A stretch of DNA of 64,000 nucleotides from an uncultured Pseudokineococcus sp. Lineage in GTDB: Bacteria > Actinomycetota > Actinomycetes > Actinomycetales > Quadrisphaeraceae. Location of the stretch: assembly GCF_947495735.1 (NCBI RefSeq), contig NZ_CANMAA010000007.1:1-64000 (forward strand), in the 5' to 3' direction. A model generated the notes under the pieces. That model was not told where the DNA came from and searched no databases. It saw nothing but the letters and a program-made list of their open reading frames with translations. Positions 43,164 to 52,386 of this stretch are shown one piece after another. Every line of letters begins with the position of its first letter. The stretch's first letter is position 1. Position numbers and translations under genes: made by a program.

Positions 43164-44744
43164 TCAGCTGGTGAGCGGCGCCTGCCGCCGGCGACGACCC
43201 ACCTGGTCCAGGCCGCGCTCGACGGGCGCCGCCAGGGAGTCCCCGAGGGAGACGCCCGCGCCGATCGCCAGGGCCACGGCTCCCGCCTCCGCGAGCAGGA
43301 CCAGCCCCGTGATGACCGTGCCGGTCGTGAACTCCACCAGCGAGGTGTAGATGGTCAGGCCGGGCAGCAGCATGATCGTGCCCGGGACGACGACGGCCAG
43401 CGGCGTCGCGCGGCGCCGGAGCGCGGCGACCCGGCCCACGGCGCCGATGGTGATGGCCGCCACGAGGGTGCCGGCCGCCCGCGGCCCGGCCGCGTCGTCG
43501 GACAGGCTCAGCGCCACCTGGCCGGCCATCGCGGCGACGGCCGTGGCCGCCAGCAGCCGCGGCGGCGTCCGGTAGGCCACGGCCGCCGCGGAGGCGCCGA
43601 GGGCGGTGGACAGCAGGAGCACCGGGAACGGCGTCAGGGCGCCCCCGACGGCGGCGGCCGCGGCCTGCGGGTCCACCCCGGGCACGCCCGCCCGTCGCGC
43701 CAGGTCGAGCGACAGCACGACGCCGGCGATGATGGCCGCCGCCGTCATGAGGACCGTGACGAGGCGCGCGGCCGCCGTCACGGGGAAGCTGCGCAGGGCG
43801 TCCTCCACCGCCGCCACGAGGGTGGCGCCCGGGAGCAGGACGATGATGCCGCTGGCGACGACGAGCGCCGAGGGCGGCACCTGGCCGGCGAGCGAGGGCG
43901 GCAGCAGGTCGGCGACCAGCGTCAGCACCGACGACAGCGCCCCCGCCACGAAGGCGCCCGCCCCGACCGTGAAGAAGGCCGGGGCCCCCGCCCTCGACAT
44001 CGCCCGGGCCCCGGCGTCCACGGCCACGGCGAGGCCGAAGCCCGTGAACAGCGCGAGCGGACCGCCGCCGAAGCGGACGACGACGGCGACGGCGAGCAGG
44101 CCCCAGGCCACGCGGACCATCCATCGCCGGTAGGGACGCGGGCTGCTCTCCACCTCGGCCAGCCGCACGGCCACGTCGCTGCGGTCCAGGCGCCCCTCGA
44201 CGAGGTCCAGCACGAGGGCGTGGGCCTGGCTGAGGCGCGCGTACTCCGTGCCGGCGGAGCGCACCACCTGCAGCCGCACCACCGGCAGCACGCCCTCGGG
44301 CGCGTAGGCGACGGTCACCGAGGAGTACGTGAGGTCGACGTCGAGGTGCTGCTCCTGCAGGCCCAGCGCGACCGCGGCGGCGACGACGCTGGACTCCACC
44401 TCGGCGGTGCCGGACCCCGAGCGCAGCAGGAGGACCGCCAGGCGGAGCACCAGGTCCACCGACCGCTGCGGGTCGACCGGCGCGGCCATCCGGTACGGGG
44501 AGGAGAAGGGCGTGCCCCGCAGCCGGTCCACGATGAGGACCGGTCGGGTCTGCTCCTCCGAGCCGATGACCCGGCGCCTCCAGCCGGCCGTGCGCGGCTG
44601 GCCCGCGACGCGCGGCACCCCGGACGGCGTCACCGGGGCCGACGGCGTCACCGGGGCCGACGACGTCACCGGCGTCGTCGGCGACGCCGGTGCCTCGGCC
44701 GCGGGGCGCCGCAGGGCGCCGTCGAGGTCGTCCTGGTCGGTCAC
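43164..44744 (-). CDS. ThrE-type threonine/serine exporter
   Basis: 526-aa protein with an N-terminal soluble DUF1212 (ThrE_1) domain (about 75-220: LRLAVLLLRSGSGTAEVESSVVAAAVALGL) and about ten membrane helices in ThrE_1 plus ThrE_2 parts. Exports small amino acids in Corynebacterium. The first 60 residues are a Pro/Thr/Ser-rich tail built from an 18-bp repeat. GTG 44744 overlaps the VWA gene stop by four bases. Last gene of the moxR operon by position; a functional link is not obvious. Confidence 0.88.
   Translation of the reverse strand: MTDQDDLDGALRRPAAEAPASPTTPVTSSAPVTPSAPVTPSGVPRVAGQPRTAGWRRRVIGSEEQTRPVLIVDRLRGTPFSSPYRMAAPVDPQRSVDLVLRLAVLLLRSGSGTAEVESSVVAAAVALGLQEQHLDVDLTYSSVTVAYAPEGVLPVVRLQVVRSAGTEYARLSQAHALVLDLVEGRLDRSDVAVRLAEVESSPRPYRRWMVRVAWGLLAVAVVVRFGGGPLALFTGFGLAVAVDAGARAMSRAGAPAFFTVGAGAFVAGALSSVLTLVADLLPPSLAGQVPPSALVVASGIIVLLPGATLVAAVEDALRSFPVTAAARLVTVLMTAAAIIAGVVLSLDLARRAGVPGVDPQAAAAAVGGALTPFPVLLLSTALGASAAAVAYRTPPRLLAATAVAAMAGQVALSLSDDAAGPRAAGTLVAAITIGAVGRVAALRRRATPLAVVVPGTIMLLPGLTIYTSLVEFTTGTVITGLVLLAEAGAVALAIGAGVSLGDSLAAPVERGLDQVGRRRRQAPLTS
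44623..44676. repeat. 18-bp tandem repeat in the 5' part of the ThrE-like gene
   Basis: Three 18-base units (44623, 44641, 44659); first two identical, third with three changes. Encodes a Pro/Val/Thr/Ser-rich cytoplasmic tail of the exporter, in frame. Confidence 0.7.
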
Positions 44745-45748
44745 TGCGAGATCCTCCCGAACCACATGAGCGAGCCGAGCGCGGAGAGGACGACGAGCGC
44801 GAGCGCGAGCCCCGTCCACCGCGCCGTCGTCTCCTCCTCCTCCACCACCGTGCCGATGGAGGAGCCGATGTCCTGGTACACCTCGTCGAGCTCGCCCGCC
44901 GACTCGGCCTCGTACGCCTGGCCGCCGGTCGTCTCGGCGATCTCCGCGAGCTCGCGCTCGTTGACCGGCACGGGCGTGCGCACGCCCTCCTGCACGATGA
45001 CGCCGCCCGGGGTGCCGAAGGCGATGGTCGAGACGGGCACGCCCGCCTCGGCGGCCGCGCGGGCGGCGTCGGCGTTGGTGCGGCCGACGGTCGTCTCCCC
45101 GTCCGAGAGCAGCACGACCGCGGCCGGGACCGGGGCGGTGGGGTCGTCGGGGTCCGGCGGGGCCTGCTCGACCGCGGACAGGGCGGTGTAGAGACCCTCG
45201 CCGATGCCGGTGTAGGAGGCGAGCTCGAGGCCCTCGACGCCCCGGGCCACGAGGCTGCGGTCGGTCGTGGGCGGCACGAGCACCTGCCCGGCGCCGGCGA
45301 AGGCCACGAGGCCGACGTTGAAGCGCGGCGGCAGCTCCTCGACGAAGGCCAGCGCCGAGCGCTGGGCGGCCGTGAGCCGGTCGGGCTCGACGTCGGTGGC
45401 GCGCATCGAGATCGAGACGTCGACGGCGAGGACGACCGTGGCGCGCTCGCGGGGCACCTCCACCTCGCCGAGCGGGCGCGCGAACCCGACGGCCGCGGCG
45501 CCCACGCCGGCGACCAGCCCGGCCGCGACGACGTGGCGCCGCCAGGCAGCGCGGCGCGGCGCCACCGCGCTGAGCACCGGCAGCGCGGAGAACCGCAGCG
45601 CGTTGCTGCGGCGCCGCCGCTGGGCCAGCACGTGCGCGGCCACGAGGAGCGGCACGAGCAGCAGCAGCCACAGGCGCTCGGGGGCGAGGAAGCCCGTCAC
45701 CAGGCCGTCGAGCGGACCGCCGTCCGCCGCGGCGAGCACCCGGCTCAC
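44741..45748 (-). CDS. VWA domain membrane protein (BatA-like)
   Basis: 335-aa protein: two helices near the N-terminus (about 26-45 and 71-88), then a von Willebrand A domain with a MIDAS-type DVSISMRATD and later SDGETTVG, and a C-terminal helix (about 310-330). It matches the BatA/VWA partner of MoxR-DUF58 operons, which insert metal or refold proteins. GTG 45748 overlaps the DUF58 stop, so translation is coupled. Confidence 0.92.
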   Translation of the reverse strand: MSRVLAAADGGPLDGLVTGFLAPERLWLLLLVPLLVAAHVLAQRRRRSNALRFSALPVLSAVAPRRAAWRRHVVAAGLVAGVGAAAVGFARPLGEVEVPRERATVVLAVDVSISMRATDVEPDRLTAAQRSALAFVEELPPRFNVGLVAFAGAGQVLVPPTTDRSLVARGVEGLELASYTGIGEGLYTALSAVEQAPPDPDDPTAPVPAAVVLLSDGETTVGRTNADAARAAAEAGVPVSTIAFGTPGGVIVQEGVRTPVPVNERELAEIAETTGGQAYEAESAGELDEVYQDIGSSIGTVVEEEETTARWTGLALALVVLSALGSLMWFGRISQ

Positions 45749-46812
45749 GACCGGCCCGCCATCCGGTCGACGGCGCGCGCGGTCCGCCGCTGCGCCAGCA
45801 CGAAGCGCGCGGTGGCGGCCACCCAGTCCTCGTCGGTGGCCAGGCGCAGGTGCGCCGCGCCGCACCGCCGCAGCGCGGCGGCGACCCGCTCCCGGTGCTC
45901 GGCGCCCGCGGCGGCGAAGGCCGAGCGGACCTCGGCGCGGCCGGTGTCCACCTCGACGACCTCGCCCGTCTCGGGGTCGACGAGGTCGACGACGCCGACG
46001 TCGGGCAGCTCGGACTCGCGGCGGTCGACGACCTCGACCGCGAGCACCTGGTGACGGGCGGCGAGGCGGCGCAGCGCCCGCTCCCACGGCGGGGGCGGGC
46101 CCCCGGGGAGCCCCTCGCCGTCGAGGAAGTCCGAGACGACGACGCGCAGCCCGCGGCGCCGGTGGGCCGCGCCGAGCCGCTCGACGGCGGCCGCGAGGTC
46201 CACGACGGGGGCGCCCGGCGCGGCGGGCGCGCCGCGCCGGGCGCGACGGGGCGGCTCGGGCAGGGGCGCGGGCTCGGCCAGGGAGCGGACCAGCAGCTCG
46301 CGCAGGGCGGCGTGCAGGGCCGTCCGCCCCGTGCGCGAGGGACGGCGCACGACCCCCTCCTCGTCCAGCACCCACGCGCCGAACCGGTCCCCGAGCCGCG
46401 TCGTCAGGTGCCCGACGACGGCCGCGGCCGTCACCGCGAGCTGGCGCTTGTCGCTGGTCGCGGTGCCGAAGGCCATCGAGGGCGACAGGTCCACCAGCAC
46501 CCACGTCTCCAGCTCGCGGTCGGCCACGACCTCGCGCACGTGCGGCTCGCCGGTCCGGGCGGTGAGCGGCCAGTCCATCCGGCGGACGTCGTCCTCGCCC
46601 GCGCGGTAGGGGCGGCTGTCGGCGGGCTCGCTGCCCGGGCCGGTGCGCACGCCGAGGTGCTCCCCGCGCAGGAAGCCCTCGAGCCGGCGCACGACGGCGA
46701 GCTCGAGGCCGCGCAGCGCGCGGGCCCGGCCGAGGACCGCGGTGGCCGCTGCGCGCTCGTCGGGGGCGCCCGTCGTCGCACCGGTCGTCGCCCCCCGGAG
46801 CTGGGGGCTCAC
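45745..46812 (-). CDS. DUF58 domain-containing protein
   Basis: 355-aa protein with the DUF58 block: RPYRAGEDDVRRMDWPLTARTGEPHVREV followed by a VWA-like fold (LVDLSPSMAFG). The C-terminal half holds a second segment LRVVVSDFLDGEG. Standard partner of MoxR ATPases; no membrane helix, so it is cytoplasmic. GTG 46812 overlaps the moxR stop. Confidence 0.92.
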   Translation of the reverse strand: MSPQLRGATTGATTGAPDERAAATAVLGRARALRGLELAVVRRLEGFLRGEHLGVRTGPGSEPADSRPYRAGEDDVRRMDWPLTARTGEPHVREVVADRELETWVLVDLSPSMAFGTATSDKRQLAVTAAAVVGHLTTRLGDRFGAWVLDEEGVVRRPSRTGRTALHAALRELLVRSLAEPAPLPEPPRRARRGAPAAPGAPVVDLAAAVERLGAAHRRRGLRVVVSDFLDGEGLPGGPPPPWERALRRLAARHQVLAVEVVDRRESELPDVGVVDLVDPETGEVVEVDTGRAEVRSAFAAAGAEHRERVAAALRRCGAAHLRLATDEDWVAATARFVLAQRRTARAVDRMAGRS

Positions 46813-47915
46813 CGGCGCGGACCGCCGACGGGGACGGGAGGGGGCACCGCGGCGACGAGGCGGGCGACGACCTCCTGGGCGGCGACGCCGTCGGCCAGCG
46901 CGTCGAGGGACAGGACGAGGCGGTGCGCGACGACCTCGACGGCCAGCTCGCGGACGTCCTCGGGCAGCACGTGGTCGCGCCCGCGCACGAGCGCCAGGGC
47001 GCGGGCGGCGGCGAGCAGGCCCAGCGAGGCGCGCGGGCTGGCGCCGGACTCCAGCAGCGGCGCGACGTCGGGGGCCCCGTAGGCGGCCGGCGCGCGCGTC
47101 GCCATGACCAGACGCACCACGTAGTCGCTGACGAGGGGGTGCACGTAGACGCCGTCCGCGGCCGCCTGCAGCTCCAGGACGCGCGCGGGCTCGAGCACCT
47201 GCCGCGCGCGCGGGGGCTCGACGCTCATCCGGCGCAGGATCTCCGCCTCGTCGGCGGCGCCGGGCAGGGGCACGTCCACCTGCAGCAGGAAGCGGTCGCG
47301 CTGCGCCTCGGGCAGCGGGTACACGCCCTCGGACTCCACGGGGTTCTGCGTGGCGATGACGGTGAAGGGCTCGGGCACGGCGTGGGTCTGGCCCGCGAGG
47401 GAGACCTGGCGCTCGCCCATCAGCTCGAGCATCGCGGCCTGCACCTTCGCCGGCGCGCGGTTGATCTCGTCCGCGAGGACGACGTGGGTGAAGACGGGCC
47501 CCAGCTCGACGCTGAAGCGCTCCGTGGCGGGCGACCAGATGCGCGTGCCCACGATGTCGGAGGGCACCAGGTCCGGCGTGAACTGGATGCGCGTGAAGCT
47601 GCCCCCCAGGACGGTGGCGAACGAGCGCGCCGCCAGCGTCTTGGCCGTGCCGGGGACGCCCTCGAGCAGGACGTGGCCGCGGGCCAGGACGGCCACGGCG
47701 AGCCGCTCGACCATGCCGCGCTGCCCGACGACGACCCGCTGCGCCTCCGCGACCGCCTCCGCCAGCCCAGCGGCGGCGGGGCCGGAGCCGGTCGAGGTGG
47801 AGCCGGTCGAGGTGGAGCCGGTCGAGGTGGAGCCGGTCGAGGTGGAGCCGGTCGAGCCGGAGCCGGTCGGGCTGGCCGGCGCGGTCCCGGTCGGGTCGAG
47901 GTCGGCGGTCGGCAC
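46809..47915 (-). CDS. MoxR family AAA+ ATPase
   Basis: 368-aa MoxR ATPase: Walker A GVPGTAKT at 86-93, Walker B VVLADEIN, sensor 1 TQNPVESEG and the MoxR lid domain. A 45-residue Gly/Ser/Thr stretch before the AAA domain is encoded by five 15-bp repeats. It acts as a chaperone-like ATPase with the two VWA-type partners that follow. GTG 47915; TGCAAT lies six bases upstream. Confidence 0.95.
   Translation of the reverse strand: MPTADLDPTGTAPASPTGSGSTGSTSTGSTSTGSTSTGSTSTGSGPAAAGLAEAVAEAQRVVVGQRGMVERLAVAVLARGHVLLEGVPGTAKTLAARSFATVLGGSFTRIQFTPDLVPSDIVGTRIWSPATERFSVELGPVFTHVVLADEINRAPAKVQAAMLELMGERQVSLAGQTHAVPEPFTVIATQNPVESEGVYPLPEAQRDRFLLQVDVPLPGAADEAEILRRMSVEPPRARQVLEPARVLELQAAADGVYVHPLVSDYVVRLVMATRAPAAYGAPDVAPLLESGASPRASLGLLAAARALALVRGRDHVLPEDVRELAVEVVAHRLVLSLDALADGVAAQEVVARLVAAVPPPVPVGGPRR
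47791..47865. repeat. 15-bp tandem repeat in the 5' part of moxR
   Basis: Four identical units plus one variant: 47791, 47806, 47821, 47836 and 47851. Each encodes GSTST-type residues in the MoxR N-terminus, in frame. Copy number changes would only lengthen the linker. Confidence 0.85.
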
Positions 47916-48010
47916 CCGCCCATTGCACCACCTCGGCGGGGCGGCACCCGGGGGTGGCGGCGCCGCCCTCCGCGCCGGCGCCGGGGAGGGCGGCGCGGCG
48001 CTGTGGTCTC

Positions 48011-49372
48011 ATGGCCCGCGTGAGCGCGGAGCCCGACGCAGCGGCCGGGTCGCCGTCCGGCGGGGAGCCGGGCGACGCGGCTCCCGGCGGCGCCCGGGCC
48101 GAGCACCCGGAGGACCTCCCGGCCGAGCAGGGGCCCGGCGGCGCGGCCCCCGGCCACGTGCTCCCCCTCCAGCCCGGCGACCCCGCGCGGCTGGGCCCCT
48201 ACGCCGTCGTGGGCCGCCTGGACCCGGGCGAGGGCACGACCCGGGCTCTCGACCGGCGGGGCCCGGACCTCGTGGGCGCCCCCCGGCCCGACGCGGCCGA
48301 GGCCGCAGCGGTCCTGGCGGCGCACGCGCCCGACGGCACGCCCGTCCGGGTGGTCCTGCTGGGGTCGGGGCCCTCGGGCGACGCCGCGGCGCGCGACCGC
48401 TTCGGCGCCGCCGTCGCCGACCTCGGCGCGCAGGGGCGACTGCTCGGCTCCTCGCTCGCGGGCCCCTGGCCGTGGGCCGCGACGAGGGCCTCCGACGCCC
48501 GCTCAGCCGCGCACCTGGCCCGCTCGCCGCTCGCGGCCCCCGGGCTCGCCGGGGACCCGCCGCGCGGCCCCGCCTTCGCGCCGCACTGGTCGGGCGGGAC
48601 GAGGCCCGAGCCGTCCGCCGCCGTCCCCGCGCCCCCGACCGGGGCTCCCGCCCGGGACCGCCGCCCGTGGCTGCTGTCGGCCCTGCTGGGGCTGCTCCTG
48701 CTGGCCGCCGTGGTGCTGCTGCTCACGGGCGCCTGCGAGCCCTCGGCGCAGGAGCCCGAGCCCGCCCCGAGCAGCTCCCGGCCCGCTCCCGAGCCATCCC
48801 CGCAGCCGAGCCCCGAGCCGACGGCGCCCCGGGCCCCGACGCCCGGGGACGGCGAGCCGGCACCGGGCGAGGAGGGCTCCCCGCTGCTGCTCGGCCCGGG
48901 CGTCGTCGGGCCCTCGTTCGGACCGGGCGAGGACACCGAGACCCTCACGCTCGAGGACCTGCCGTTCTCCTTCCGGGTGCCCGCCGGGTGGTCGTGCGAG
49001 CGCGCCGACCTGCCCTCGCCCGTCGTCCGCTACGACTGCGCCTCCCCGGACGGGGCGTCCGGCGGCGCCGTCCAGCTGCAGCCGTGCCCGGTCCCCTGCG
49101 GGCAGCAGGCCTGGGAGGCGCTGCAGGACGTCCTGGCGCCCGGGGCCACCTGGTTCGAGGTCGACCCGACCACCGTCGCGGCCGAGGACTCCCTCCCCGG
49201 CCGCGAGGACTCCTACCGGCTGCGGATGAGCCACCTGCTGGTGGCCGGGGAGCGCGAGGAGTCCGACCTGGCCGCGCTGGACTCGCACCTGTACGCCGAG
49301 TTCTGGTCGCCCGCGTCCGACCGCGGGGACGTCCAGGGCGTCGTCAACGACCTGCGGGCCAACACCCCCTGA
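48011..49372 (+). CDS. membrane protein with possible degenerate kinase-like N-terminus
   Basis: 453-aa protein. Residues about 60-115 read GPYAVVGRL, then GTPVRVVLL and RDRFGAAV, which follow the spacing of the glycine loop, ATP-lysine strand and helix C of bacterial Ser/Thr kinases, but the glycines, the lysine and any catalytic loop are missing. A helix at about 220-240 leads to a Pro/Glu-rich linker and an extracytoplasmic domain with four cysteines. ATG 48011 or GTG 48020 may start it. I infer a pseudokinase remnant; the alternative is an unrelated new family. Confidence 0.6.
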   Translation: MARVSAEPDAAAGSPSGGEPGDAAPGGARAEHPEDLPAEQGPGGAAPGHVLPLQPGDPARLGPYAVVGRLDPGEGTTRALDRRGPDLVGAPRPDAAEAAAVLAAHAPDGTPVRVVLLGSGPSGDAAARDRFGAAVADLGAQGRLLGSSLAGPWPWAATRASDARSAAHLARSPLAAPGLAGDPPRGPAFAPHWSGGTRPEPSAAVPAPPTGAPARDRRPWLLSALLGLLLLAAVVLLLTGACEPSAQEPEPAPSSSRPAPEPSPQPSPEPTAPRAPTPGDGEPAPGEEGSPLLLGPGVVGPSFGPGEDTETLTLEDLPFSFRVPAGWSCERADLPSPVVRYDCASPDGASGGAVQLQPCPVPCGQQAWEALQDVLAPGATWFEVDPTTVAAEDSLPGREDSYRLRMSHLLVAGEREESDLAALDSHLYAEFWSPASDRGDVQGVVNDLRANTP

Positions 49373-49437
49373 GCCACCGGACGGGCCGGCGGGGCGGGGC
49401 CCCGGGGGAGCTCGCACGCGCCGGGCGGTCGGCGACC

Positions 49438-49449
49438 TACGCTGGCCCC
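49438..49449 (+). promoter_or_regulatory. leaderless-type promoter of the GGDEF/EAL gene
   Basis: TACGCT (49438-49443), six bases, then ATG 49450. Confidence 0.6.
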
Positions 49450-51696
49450 ATGGGCGCAGGGGGGTCGGCGCCGGCGGCGCGGCGCCCGGGTGCCCCCGCC
49501 GGGGCAGCGGTGGTCGTCGGCGCCCTGGGCGTGGTCGCGACGCTCCTGTCCCCCGCCGCGGTGCGCGGGTGGGTGGTGCTCGCGGTGCTGCTGCCGTCCG
49601 GGCCGCTCGTGGCCCTGGCCGTGCGCCGCTTCGCCCCGCAGCGACGGACGCAGTGGCTGCTCGTCGCCGCCGCCGGTGCCGCGCTGTCGGCCGCGTGGCT
49701 CGGCGTCCTCCTGACCTGGATCCCCCTGGCCTCGGCCGCGATGCTCGTCGTCTACCTCTGCCTGGGCACCTCCGCGCACCTGGCGCTCGGCACCGAGGGC
49801 CGCCGCGGGTGGGTGCTGGCGGTCGACGTCGCCGCCATCGCCGTCGTGGGCGCGGCGGGCGCGCTGTGGGTCCGCGGCCTGGTCGGCGGACCGGCCGCGC
49901 TCCAGGCCGCGCTGCTGGCCGCGGGCGACCTCGTCCTGCTCGCCTACCTCGTGGCGCTCCTGCACTCCCGGGCGCGCGTCACCGCCTCGGTGGCCGCGCT
50001 GGTCGGCTCCCTCGCCGCGCTCGAGCTCCACCACGTGGGCATGTGGATCGACCCCGGCGACGACGGCGCGTCCCCGTGGTCCAGCGCCCTGGTGGTGGCC
50101 GCCGTCCTCGCCGTGACCGCCGCGTGGCACCCGAGCATGGCCGCCTTCGGCGACGTCGTGAGCCCGCTCGTCGCCCCGCGGCGGCAGGTCCTCGTCATGG
50201 TCCCCGCCGTCGTCGGCCTGCTGGCGGCCGTCGCCCTGGCCGCCCTGGGCGTCCTGCCCCCGCCCCCGCCGGCCGTCGTCCCGGTCGTCGCCGTCGCCGC
50301 CCTCGCCGCCGTGCTGCTCATGACGACGAGCTTCACGCTCTCGGCGGAGGTCGACCGGGAGCAGCTGGAGACCGACCCGCTCACGCGCGCCGGCAGCCGC
50401 GTCGCCCTCGAGCGCCTGCTGGGCGCCCAGATCCACCAGGGCACCGCGCCCGTCCACCTGGTCGTCGTCGAGCTCGACGAGGTGTCGGTGCTCGCGCGCC
50501 GCCAGGGGCGCCAGGCCGCCGACGAGCTGCTCGTGCGCAGGGTCCGCGACCTGGCGGAGGGCCTGCCGGACGCCGTGGTCTGCCGGACGGGGCCGCAGAC
50601 GCTCGCCGTGGTCGCCCCCACGGCCTCGCGCGTCCGCCGCGACGAGACGCCGCTCGGGCTCGTCGCCGCCGTGCGGGCGCAGCTCGGCGCCCCCGTCGGC
50701 GAGAGCGGCCGGGCGCCCTCCACGACCGCGGCCGTCCTCACGGTGCCGCCGCGGGCGGAGGTCTCCCCGGGCGGGCTGTCCACGCGGGAGATCGTCTCGG
50801 CCCTGCTGCGGCACGCCGAGCTGTCGCTGCTCGTGGCCCGCGACCGCGGGGTGCCCGTCGAGGCCGACGTCGCCCGCGACGGCGCCTACGAGCGCGCGCG
50901 CCGCCTGGACAGCGACCTGGCCGCCGCGCTCGCCGGCGTCGAGCAGATCGCCGTCCACTACCAGCCGCTCGTGGACCCGCGGACGGGCGCCGTCCGCTCG
51001 CTCGAGGCGCTGGTGCGCTGGGAGCACCCCGAGCTCGGCCCCGTGCCCCCGGACGACTTCCTGTGGGCCGCGAGCCTGCAGGGGCGCGCGCGCGACCTGG
51101 ACGACCTCGCGCGCCGACGGGCCCTGGAGGACTTCGCGGGGTGGCGGGCGGCCGGCGTGGAGCCGGAGCACGTCGCGGTCAACCTCTCCGCGCAGAGCCT
51201 GGAGTCCCCCGACCTCGTCGAGCGCGTCACCGCCGACCTGGCCGCGAGCGGCGTCGAGCCCGAGCACCTCGTCCTGGAGGTCGTCGAGCAGGAGGAGCTG
51301 CGCGACCTGCGCGCGGTGGCGGAGCGGCTGGTGCGGCTGCGCCGGCTCGGGCTGGGCGTCGCGGTGGACGACTTCGGCGTCGGCCACGCCGCGCTGCAGT
51401 ACCTCCTGCACCTGCCGGTCACCGCCGTGAAGCTCGACCGCTCGCTCGTCGCCGAGGTGCTGACCCCCGCCGGGCGGGCCCTGCTCGGCTCGGCCGTCGC
51501 GCTCTCCTCCTCCCTGGGCGCCGAGGCCGTCGCCGAGGGGGTCGAGTCCGCGGAGCAGATGCGCGCGGTCGCCGACCTCGGCTTCGCCCTGGCCCAGGGC
51601 TACTACTGCGGGCGCCCCCGGCCGGCCGACGAGACGGCGGCCCTGCTGGCCACGCACGGGGCGGGTCGGGGCGCCGCCGCCCCGACGCCCCTGTGA
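49450..51696 (+). CDS. membrane c-di-GMP phosphodiesterase with degenerate GGDEF
   Basis: 748-aa protein. About eight helices occupy the first 300 residues. A GGDEF-type domain follows but the signature is replaced by RTGPQTLAVV, so cyclase activity is unlikely. The C-terminal EAL domain keeps EAL (RSLEALVRWEHP), VNLSAQ, the second Glu (LEVVEQ), DDFGVGHAALQYL, KLDRSLV and AEGVES, consistent with an active phosphodiesterase that hydrolyses c-di-GMP to pGpG. ATG 49450 follows TACGCT by six bases. An RsiG homologue, a c-di-GMP effector in Streptomyces, lies 0.7 kb downstream. Confidence 0.92.
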   Translation: MGAGGSAPAARRPGAPAGAAVVVGALGVVATLLSPAAVRGWVVLAVLLPSGPLVALAVRRFAPQRRTQWLLVAAAGAALSAAWLGVLLTWIPLASAAMLVVYLCLGTSAHLALGTEGRRGWVLAVDVAAIAVVGAAGALWVRGLVGGPAALQAALLAAGDLVLLAYLVALLHSRARVTASVAALVGSLAALELHHVGMWIDPGDDGASPWSSALVVAAVLAVTAAWHPSMAAFGDVVSPLVAPRRQVLVMVPAVVGLLAAVALAALGVLPPPPPAVVPVVAVAALAAVLLMTTSFTLSAEVDREQLETDPLTRAGSRVALERLLGAQIHQGTAPVHLVVVELDEVSVLARRQGRQAADELLVRRVRDLAEGLPDAVVCRTGPQTLAVVAPTASRVRRDETPLGLVAAVRAQLGAPVGESGRAPSTTAAVLTVPPRAEVSPGGLSTREIVSALLRHAELSLLVARDRGVPVEADVARDGAYERARRLDSDLAAALAGVEQIAVHYQPLVDPRTGAVRSLEALVRWEHPELGPVPPDDFLWAASLQGRARDLDDLARRRALEDFAGWRAAGVEPEHVAVNLSAQSLESPDLVERVTADLAASGVEPEHLVLEVVEQEELRDLRAVAERLVRLRRLGLGVAVDDFGVGHAALQYLLHLPVTAVKLDRSLVAEVLTPAGRALLGSAVALSSSLGAEAVAEGVESAEQMRAVADLGFALAQGYYCGRPRPADETAALLATHGAGRGAAAPTPL

Positions 51697-51740
51697 CGCA
51701 GCGGCCGGTGGTCCGCCGCGGTCGCGGCGGGCAGGGCTGA

Positions 51741-51759
51741 GCCCGCCCCCGGGGCGGGC
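51741..51759. terminator. hairpin between convergent genes
   Basis: GCCCGCCCC (51741-51749) and GGGGCGGGC (51751-51759) form a near-perfect palindrome between the convergent EAL gene and the 51777 gene; it probably ends both. Confidence 0.5.
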
Positions 51760-51776
51760 CCGATGCCCGGTCCGGG

Positions 51777-52097
51777 CTACAGGTCGTAGGCGCCGGTCGA
51801 GCGCACGAGGTCCACGCGCGCCTCGTCCTCGGCCCAGCCGGCCCGCACGAGCGCGGCGCCGGCCGCGTCCTGCACGACGTCGCGGGCCGCGACGTCGGTC
51901 TCGGCCTCCACGAGCAGCACCAGGTCCGCCCCGCGGCCGTCCTCGTCGACGCGCACGTCGCGCGCAGCGGGGTCCTCCTGCCCCGTCTCGAGGGCGGGCT
52001 CGGGCAGGTCCAGGTCGCTGCGCAGCTGCTCGACCGCCTCCCGGGACACCGGGGCGGCGAAGGACAGGACGACGTCGACGCGGTAGAGCGTGGGCAT
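51777..52097 (-). CDS. hypothetical protein (106 aa)
   Basis: Acidic, strand-helix-patterned protein opening MPTLYRVDVVLSFAAPVSREAVEQL, then a long Asp/Glu-rich stretch and a final AALVRAGWAEDEARVDLVR helix. No family recognised; possibly a ferredoxin-like or BMC-like fold. ATG 52097 is chosen; ATG 52106 is also possible with GGAGGGG just upstream. Convergent with the EAL gene, divergent from the RsiG gene. Confidence 0.6.
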   Translation of the reverse strand: MPTLYRVDVVLSFAAPVSREAVEQLRSDLDLPEPALETGQEDPAARDVRVDEDGRGADLVLLVEAETDVAARDVVQDAAGAALVRAGWAEDEARVDLVRSTGAYDL

Positions 52098-52160
52098 GCG
52101 GCTCAGCATCCCCTCCCGCGCGGGCCGGCGCCCGTCGTCCCGCACGGCGTCGTGCCCCAC

Positions 52161-52224
52161 CGCCCTCCTCCGGCGCCGCCCTCCTCCGGCGCCGCGCTCC
52201 TCCGGCGTCGCCCTCGTCCGGCGT
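52161..52224. repeat. 16-bp tandem repeat upstream of the RsiG gene
   Basis: Four units of 16 bases (52161, 52177, 52193, 52209) with pattern CGCCCTCCTCCGGCGC; the first two are identical and the region then decays. It lies in the intergenic space between divergent genes, about 160 bases before the RsiG start. Confidence 0.75.
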
Positions 52225-52386
52225 CGCCCTCGGACGTCGCGGGGGGATCACCCGTCCGGCCCTGTCGCCCCGCGTCGTCGCACATCGAGGACATCTGCGG
52301 CGACACCCGCCGATACCCTGGTCGGCACTGGTGGTCGGCGTGCGCTGCGCCGGCCACCCCGGCGCAGGACGGGCGAGGTGGGGCAG

